Assembly (NCBI GenBank): GCA_001414345.1
Contig: LLCB01000029.1
Location: 309,675-373,674, forward strand
DNA length: 64,000 nt
Direction: 5' to 3'
From: Hymenoscyphus infarciens
Lineage: Eukaryota; Ascomycota; Leotiomycetes; Helotiales; Helotiaceae
The notes under the pieces are model-generated. The model was not told the DNA's origin. It saw only the letters and a program-made list of their open reading frames with translations, and made no database searches. Shown here one piece after another: positions 57,584-64,000 of the stretch. Made by a program: the position numbers and the translations under genes. The first letter of the stretch is position 1; every line of letters begins with the position of its first letter.

Positions 57584-57719
57584 GATCTTTTTGAAGAAGT
57601 TGTGTTCGTGACTAAAGATGTTGTTATGTTGGGAGATTGAGGGTAGGAATGTACAAAGTTAGGAGGCGCGGGGTAGTTTTATACTTGCATATGGGTACCT
57701 ACTTGGTATCTTTGATTTA

Positions 57720-57930
57720 ACATTAACTATTTCTGTTTAGACATACGCTAAATTAGCGATCTTAAAATAACTTAAACTAGGATATTTATATCAAAGAAAT
57801 ATTACTCGGGTAAGTATAATTTCTCTTTACACTTAAAACCTTCGTACCTATGTTTAACCAACTTCATTAATCAAAATAATCTTGAACGGTATCACGTAAT
57901 AGCTTCACTTACTGAACTGGGCACTTATTA
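57720..57930 (+). repeat. Solo LTR-like AT-rich segment
   Basis: It resembles the LTR-like segments at 42788 and 47893 in the same orientation (for example AAATATTACTCGGGTAAGTAT against AGTATTACTTGGATAAGTGT, and CACGTAATAGCTT against CTACGTAATGCTA). No second copy lies nearby, so it is probably a solo LTR or a fragment. Confidence 0.4.
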
Positions 57931-60673
57931 CTATAAAGTAGTAATGTCGACAGTTATTTTTGTAATCAGTGAATAAAGCACACTACCTCTTATCTTCACA
58001 CGAACTGAGGAGGAGTCAATGAGCCCGCGTTTAATATCGAACTGACTACAGTAAAGAAATAACCCACGGGACTATTAGAGAACTATAACAGCTGAACCAC
58101 TTTGGAACCTACTTGTTCCCAAACACATAGAAAAACATTCTTATAACAATTTACGTGGAATACTAGAGAAGTAGAACAAAATATTGCTAGACAGGTAGAG
58201 ACGAACCTGAAGTATTTACTGCCACTTTTAATGTCCATCGCAAGAACGAGGAAAAAACTTAGGTTATAAGGAAGAAGAGCTCGAGAGAACCTCGACGTCA
58301 TGGTGGCCAGGTCGTGGAAGATGCCAGAGAGAGGGAGCAACCGTCATTCTGTGGTGTCAAGCCCGAGATGTTGAGGTCGACAACACAGGCTCGTCCGATG
58401 TTGTACCCTTTACTGAAAGGCAAGTTCTGTATTCTATGCAAATCAGAAACATATATAAAAAATACCTGTAGACTCCAAGTCAACTTATCAGGAACTCTAG
58501 GAGTCCTTGAAAATTTTGATCATGAGGTTATTGTGCTGTCTTTTAAAGATACGCAAAAAGGCACGGTTTGAGAGGCAGGTACGGAAAACCGGACGTCTTT
58601 GCGATGTCGTCAACTCAAAACGCTACGTAATAAATCAACAACCAATACTCTTAAAAATATAACAAAAATAGGAACAGATGCGCCAAGTCTCAATCTACCC
58701 CTACCCAGAGGCGTGAAGGTTCTCAACTTGTTTGCGTCAAGTTATCGTCGTTGGTATTTCCCGTAGATGGAAGTAATAGTGCCACCACGTCTACCGGGAG
58801 TGTGCTATGCTGGGCTCGCGGTAGACTAGATTTTTGGCAGTAGTTAGGCTGACCGAGGACGGACCCCGGTAAGAACTTCGTCTAGGCTAGAACATAGTCA
58901 ATTAGCACTCTCTGCACCTCTTCATATTTTTGTTCCGTTTTTGCGATTTTTCTACGGAGAGATATTCCAGGTCGCGGGTTTTCATGGGGGGCGCTGATTA
59001 CTGCCAGCCAGCCACTTATCTTGCCTACTAGTACCGCGAGCCATGGTCTAAGAAGCCGTAGTCGAGGCCGAGGCGGGAGAAAGAGATGGGGCGCTCGTCT
59101 CCTTTCCATGCGTACCTTAGTTGAGGATCGAGTTCAAAGTCCTTCCTTCCTTGACTTGACCTTGGCCCTTACCTAGGTAGGTAAAAATCGAGCTGCATGA
59201 GAGGGTTCCTTCCCTAGCTCGACCTCGACTAGACAGACCACCTCGCCGGACAGGACGTTGAGAAGGGAGGAGCGACCCAGCGTGGAACACCAACACACTT
59301 CCCAACGCGGACTAGCCTTCCCACTTGCCTTGAGTATAACCCCCTCTCCCCGCATGCACACTTTTTCGTCTTCGAGAAACCAAATCGCAGGGGGGTGGGA
59401 GTTTGGTATACGCACTTTGTATGATCAAACCCTAGGTAATATTTCCTCTCGAAGCTGGGGAAGGAGCGACTCTGATCTCATGACGCGAAGGTCGAGACCA
59501 GTTCTTTCATACCAGGGAAGGGACGACCTTGCAAACTCGGTGCATTGATCTCGATTGAAACTCAATCTTTCCCTGAATTGACCTGATCTTGAGCCTGATC
59601 TCAAGAAGGGGGAGGGTTGGCGGCGGGTGAGAGCCCGTTGACGAAGGTCATGTAACGTAGGTTCTAGTGGTCGTAGAAGTTAACAAATACGAGTCCTGAT
59701 TAGAAGAAACGTAGAGGGAATGAAGCAGAATTGAAGGGAGGGGGAGAGAGTGGGCGAGAGAGTGTGTAAATGAGTAGATGACTGAGGGGGGTCAAGTAAC
59801 TGACAAGTTGGATGCAGGGTAGAGAGAACACCAGAAACAAAACAATGCAAGCAGAATGATTTATCATTTCAAGGAATTCTCTATCCCATTCCATTCATGA
59901 AACTTGAGACCCTTCCCGTCGGTCTACTAATTCTCATGCTAAAAAGCCTCTTTCATATCTACAAAAAAAAACCAACCTCACCACCGAAGAAATATCCGCC
60001 GCCACCAACCATCCTAAATCCCCAGACAACCCCTATCCTCACCTACACATCATCCTTCCACAACTCAAATCTTTGCCACATCCAGACTTCCCTCAAAGAA
60101 AGTACACCTCCCACCAAATTGCAGCCATCCCAACGTAAGAACAGTAGAGCAAAAATGCCGTCAAGAAGTAGTAATAAAAAAGTGGCTTGTGTATCTCCTG
60201 GGTACTGTTAAATTGGCTTCCCCGCCGAGAATCTTTTTTTTACGTCGCTTTGCTTGTTCCAGCGTCTCCCATTTGCCTCCCAAGAAAAAGAATATAAAAC
60301 GAAAAACACCAAGCGCCAGCGCAACCTGCTAAAATGATCAGGTAAGACAAGTGAGAAATGAACACAAAAAAACTAACAAGCACCCCCCAAAAAACCCCAA
60401 AAAGGCCACACCTCGCTTCTCTAATCTTGCCCAAAAAAAAGAGGATAAACGCCGAGGAACACACCATGATGCTCCCAAGAAAAGTGTTTCCGGCGTCAAG
60501 TAACTAATCCAGCCAACCCTATCTTTCCCATTTGTTCAAATCATTAAGAGCCGTAAAAATATGTAACTGTGGAGGAAGCATTAGATAATGCTGGAAGATT
60601 GAAGTGCTAGTGTTGGAGCGACGAGCTCGATTAAAGTCCAACGGCAGGCGAAATATCCCCCAGCCTATTTTTG
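57931..60673. other. Intergenic region, no gene supported
   Basis: About 2.7 kb. Several short frames (58882-59109, 59173-59415, 59897-60211 among others) lack domains, splice structure or coding character. The left third is AT-rich like neighbouring transposon remnants, and the right part forms the 3' side of the kinase gene. Confidence 0.4.
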
Positions 60674-62301
60674 TTAGAGGCCTTCTTCACCAGCTTTACA
60701 TATCTTAATCTCACGGCCCCACTCGGATTTGAGAATTTGTGACGAAGTGATACGGCGGGCTGGATTGGGGTCCAGGATGGAATAGATCACATTCCGGCAA
60801 CGTGCCTGTATCTTTGTTAGCTTGTGGAATGAAAAGGGAACAAGTGAAAACATACCCGATGCAATGATTCAATGGGCCCATAACCTTCCTCATCCTTTCT
60901 CCCTTCCAGGTATTTTGCGTAAAATTCATCTTCGTCCTTTCTGGCAACACGCCATAGATGTCGACCAGTACGCATGGCCATATAAATCACCCCACAAGCC
61001 CAAACATCCACAGCGCGGGCATCAAACTCCTTCTCGGTATATTCCTCTGGAGCAATATATGGAGCAGAGCCACAGAGACCAGTAACCATGTGTGCATCGG
61101 TTTCCCAAGCCATACGAAAGCATTCGCCGTTCCCAAAATCGGTAATCTTGAGGGAGCCGTGCGTGGTAAGAAGTAGATTTTCTGGCTTCAAATCTCGATG
61201 TGAAACCCCCATTTCATGCATGTATTCAACACCACGCATCATCTGCTTGAAGTAACAGTCGGCCTCCGTAACTTCGAGTTTGCCAGCCGCGAGGACTAAC
61301 GTGTATAAATCGCCACCGGCACAAAACTCCATAACTTCGCAGTAGTCGCCTTTGGCATCTTGTAGGAGGTCGAGTGTATGAATAACGTTGGGGTGTCGTA
61401 GTGACGATGATATACAAAATTCGGAGGTCAGGCGCTTGCTGTATTTCTTCTCGCTCTCCTCTGGTCGTCTTCTAAACTCCTTGACGGCATATAACTGCTC
61501 ATTTCCATTCTCTGATCGTTTGTGGGATATTCTGACGACACCAAATGCACCTCGACCCACAATCTCCTGACATTTTCCATATTTCTCTACCAAAGTCGCC
61601 GTTTCTCGTGGGCCCCCTTTCTTATCGGTGGCAAGGCTCTCTCTCTCGCTTTTTAACTGGTCAACCCAGGTTGACATGAGCGACAACTGCTGGTCGCTTT
61701 CGTGGGGGTGCTCGACGTTTCTCTGCTTGCCGCTAATCACATTGCGTAGCATATCCGAAAGCTTCTCCTGACGCTTTGTACTCTTTAGGTGATGCTCGTG
61801 TCCGCCAGGCACATCGAGTCCCGAAACGAATCGAAGCTGAGCAACATTTGCTCCATTCTTCTTGTCCTTTGAGGGCGCCGTGGTGGGCTTTTCGGTTCTG
61901 TCTTGCCTAGCTGGCTTGTCGGTGGAGGAGGTTTTGCGAGAAGGTGGATTGGGTTTTGGTCGTGTAGAGTTTGTGGATTCTGGTCGGGTGGTGGGAGTTG
62001 CAGGTACTTGTGCATTTAAAGAAAGGTCACTCCTGGAAGCATCTTTGGTGGAAAACATTCGGGTCAACCGCTTCGTCATTGACGGCTTTTCTGCTGCTGT
62101 GTGTGCAGGGGTTGATTTTTGTGGCTCTGATGGTGGCGCAGCGCTGCCATTGAGCGTGATCTCATTGCTAGGTACTTTGAGGCCATTCTGAGCGGGTACT
62201 GGGCGCGTTACAGGAGAACTGACTGACGAAGAGGCCGAAGAGGCCGGTGGTGAAGGTTGTATCTTTTCGCCAGGCGCCCTTGGAGGACTCACTGTCGCCA
62301 T
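60674..62301 (-). CDS. Hal4/Sat4-type Ser/Thr kinase (NPR/HAL5 family), two exons
   Basis: Model: complement(60674..60805, 60856..62301), 525 residues. Relatives (Hal4/Sat4, Hal5) set ion homeostasis by stabilising potassium and nutrient transporters at the plasma membrane. The N-terminal 230 residues are Ser/Pro/Thr-rich and disordered. The catalytic domain has GRGAFGVVRISH, the ATP Lys in YAVKEFRRRPEES (the FRRRP element is typical of this family), VMEFCAGGDLYTLV, VSHRDLKPENLLL, ITDFGNGECF, GLCGSAPYIAPEEY and AVDVWACGVIYMAM. The last exon gives the end of the lobe (DPNPARRITSSQIL). ATG 62301 (MATVSPPRAPG) is chosen; upstream in-frame sequence lacks a good ATG. Confidence 0.92.
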
Positions 62302-63739
62302 GTTGGCGGGAGAAGAAGGTGAAGAGTAGCGATCGAGTTTAGTGGTGTTGCGTGTGGCTCGGGAGTCGGTACAGAAGTTTCTGGGATGCAGTGCAATGGC
62401 ATGCGATGGGTATGCGACCCCCTCGAATGGATGCGCGGGCAGGCCAGTGAGTGGCCCAGTGTCTTTATCTGTCAACCTCGCACCCAAAGGGCCCGTTGAA
62501 GTTCGCAGAGCCGCGGCGACGCGACGGTGAAGGTGATGTCGAGTAGGAGAAATAAATGGGAGTTTTGTGCAAGATTTCTCGCGGGTGGGAACTTTGGGGT
62601 TGGGGTTGGGGTTGGTCGTTCGGCCGGACAAGAGCTTATGTGATTCTCCGCAAGCAAGCTAGCCTGAACCACAGGCCAGCTAGGCTAGGTGATAACCTGG
62701 ACCTAGGGAAAAGTAGCTCTGGCAGTTGCAGTTGCAGTTGCAGTTGCTGCAGCTGGGCCACTGGAGAAAAAGCGGAGTTTAGGAGGAAGAGGAAAGGCGG
62801 TGGGAGACGGAAGCTAGAGTCTGTCTGCTTCACTTGAATGCTGTGGTGGATGAGATTAGGAGGTGTTTGGTGGGTGAGATTAGGTAGTGTTTGGTGGTGG
62901 TGTAGTATTGTCCAGAGCCTGAGCCTGAGCCTGAGCTGAGCCGAAATCAGAGAGAAAACCGGGTGCGTCGAGAGAAAGAACGGTGGACGGTGGACCTCGG
63001 GCTGTGCTGTATTTGGCTGTCCTGTCTCCTTGGTAGGCTGTAGACTGTAGGTTGCGAGTAGCTTTGAAAGCTAAGCTGAAGAGACGAAGACAGATGGACT
63101 CCTCTTCTACTCTCTTCTCTTCTCGGGCTCAGGGTCAATGTCAATCTCCAATCTCACGCTTTAGTCACAAACATCTGTCTTAGGCGCGGCGCCGGCTAGG
63201 ATTTTATGGTCGTTGGCCTTGCCTTGTTGACGGTATTTTAAATGCCTCACCAAATTGCAGCGAAAAAGAATGGCTCGGAATGGTTGGTGCGGAGCGCTTT
63301 GGCACAGTCTGTCTGTCTGCACTGTACGTACCTATACCGCACTGTATGCGAGGCAAGACTAGCAATGCAAAGTTTACAAGAATCAGGTACAGCGTAGCGT
63401 TGCGTCGAGGCCGAAGCGTGCTACTGCTGCCAATGCCTTGCAGCTGCAGAACAGACGCATAGTATTACTATAGTATTATTCACTATCAACTCTTAGAGCT
63501 CCGGGCTCCCCCTTGAGCTATTAGCTATTGGTCATGGCTCGCTAATCTACTCACCTACTCGTACACGCCCATGGAGGAGGAGGGGAGGTCACAAAGCATC
63601 CCAACGCAACCTGACCTCCGATCAGCACACCGTCGGCTCCCTTTGATAGAGAATTCTAGGGGCGGATTGACAGTTTTTGAGTGTGGGACCGTGGTCTGAA
63701 ACCTGGCGTTGCCAAGCCCGCTAGGCCTAATTGGTAAAT
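62302..63739. other. Upstream region of the kinase gene
   Basis: About 1.4 kb without a supported gene. It contains short repeats (GCAGTT near 62720-62745 and GAGCCT near 62915-62935), several CT-rich runs and frames without domains. It is probably promoter and leader DNA. Confidence 0.4.
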
Positions 63740-64000
63740 CACGTGCTTACCCTATCAAAAAAAAGTATAGATAGCTTTAAATTAATAACATAATTTTTTA
63801 AAGTATCTAAGTATACTTTTAACTATAACTATAGTTATAAACTATCTATTTATTATCTCTAAAAAGCTTTAAATTAATTAATCTATCTTTTATATTTATC
63901 TTTATAAATATTAAAGTTATATAAAACTAGAAATAAGATAAATTATACTCTTAGAGTTTCTAATAAGTTTATCTTTTATTCTATACTATTTACTTCTCTA
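63740..64000. repeat. AT-rich, probably RIP-affected DNA at the right edge
   Basis: Base composition changes sharply near 63740 from mixed to almost pure A/T (long runs such as TTTAAATTAATAACATAATT) up to the end of the window. In filamentous ascomycetes such blocks are usually transposons eroded by repeat-induced point mutation. No open frame or element end is visible. Confidence 0.5.

Noticed and set aside
59897..60211. Lys/Pro-rich plus-strand frame (MKLETLPVGLLILM)
   Set aside because: Low complexity, no domain or splice support, and lies in the 3' side of the kinase gene.

Overview
The window is nuclear DNA of a filamentous ascomycete (Pezizomycotina). Most genes carry short GT-AG introns of about 48-90 bases, and there is an AA9 cellulose-active oxygenase, an Atg101 gene, a Zn2Cys6 regulator and TTAGGG-type repeats. 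A helotialean or other leotiomycete fits the look of the proteins, but that is inference; no ribosomal marker is present. Exon borders were read by eye. For nearly every multi-exon model the reading phase was checked across each junction, and doubtful joins are named in the entries.

Layout. 0-8.8 kb: a partial Lys/Pro-repeat protein, a stretch of decayed open frames, dephospho-CoA kinase, a double MYND-type zinc-finger protein and a PLP aminotransferase. 8.8-22.4 kb (accessory): a secreted AA9 LPMO, a small uncertain gene, a GNAT acetyltransferase bracketed by arrays of a GAAATACGGT motif, a Zn2Cys6 regulator gene interrupted by a 469-bp MITE, a TauD-type dioxygenase with a doubtful middle, and a small membrane protein. 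22.9-42.2 kb (conserved housekeeping block): Atg43-like mitophagy receptor, WHIM/DDT-type chromatin protein, ribosomal protein uL2, adenosine kinase, an Est1/Ebs1-type protein, a ZNF511-like C2H2 protein, Atg101, Pex3, the TRAPP subunit Bet5 and a CaMKK-type kinase. Several of these are divergent pairs sharing 340-600 bp promoters.

42.2-60.6 kb is gene-poor. It holds a probable RIP-degraded LTR retrotransposon of about 5.4 kb, a related solo LTR-like segment, two inverted-repeat elements (one carrying telomere-like TTAGGG repeats), many minisatellites and a long TGAG tract. Only two genes stand out there: a Ser/Pro-rich protein at 52.2-53.6 kb and a small zinc-finger gene broken by a 13-base G run. 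60.7-62.3 kb encodes a Hal4/Sat4-type kinase, and the window ends in AT-rich DNA from about 63.74 kb.

Taken together, the central block supplies basic functions: translation, purine salvage, NMD/telomere, autophagy, peroxisome assembly, Golgi traffic and AMPK-upstream signalling. The flanks are transposon-worked accessory DNA. No operon-like or clearly new defence system was found. The most notable structures are the MITE insertion, the telomere-repeat-bearing inverted-repeat element and the GAAATACGGT arrays.
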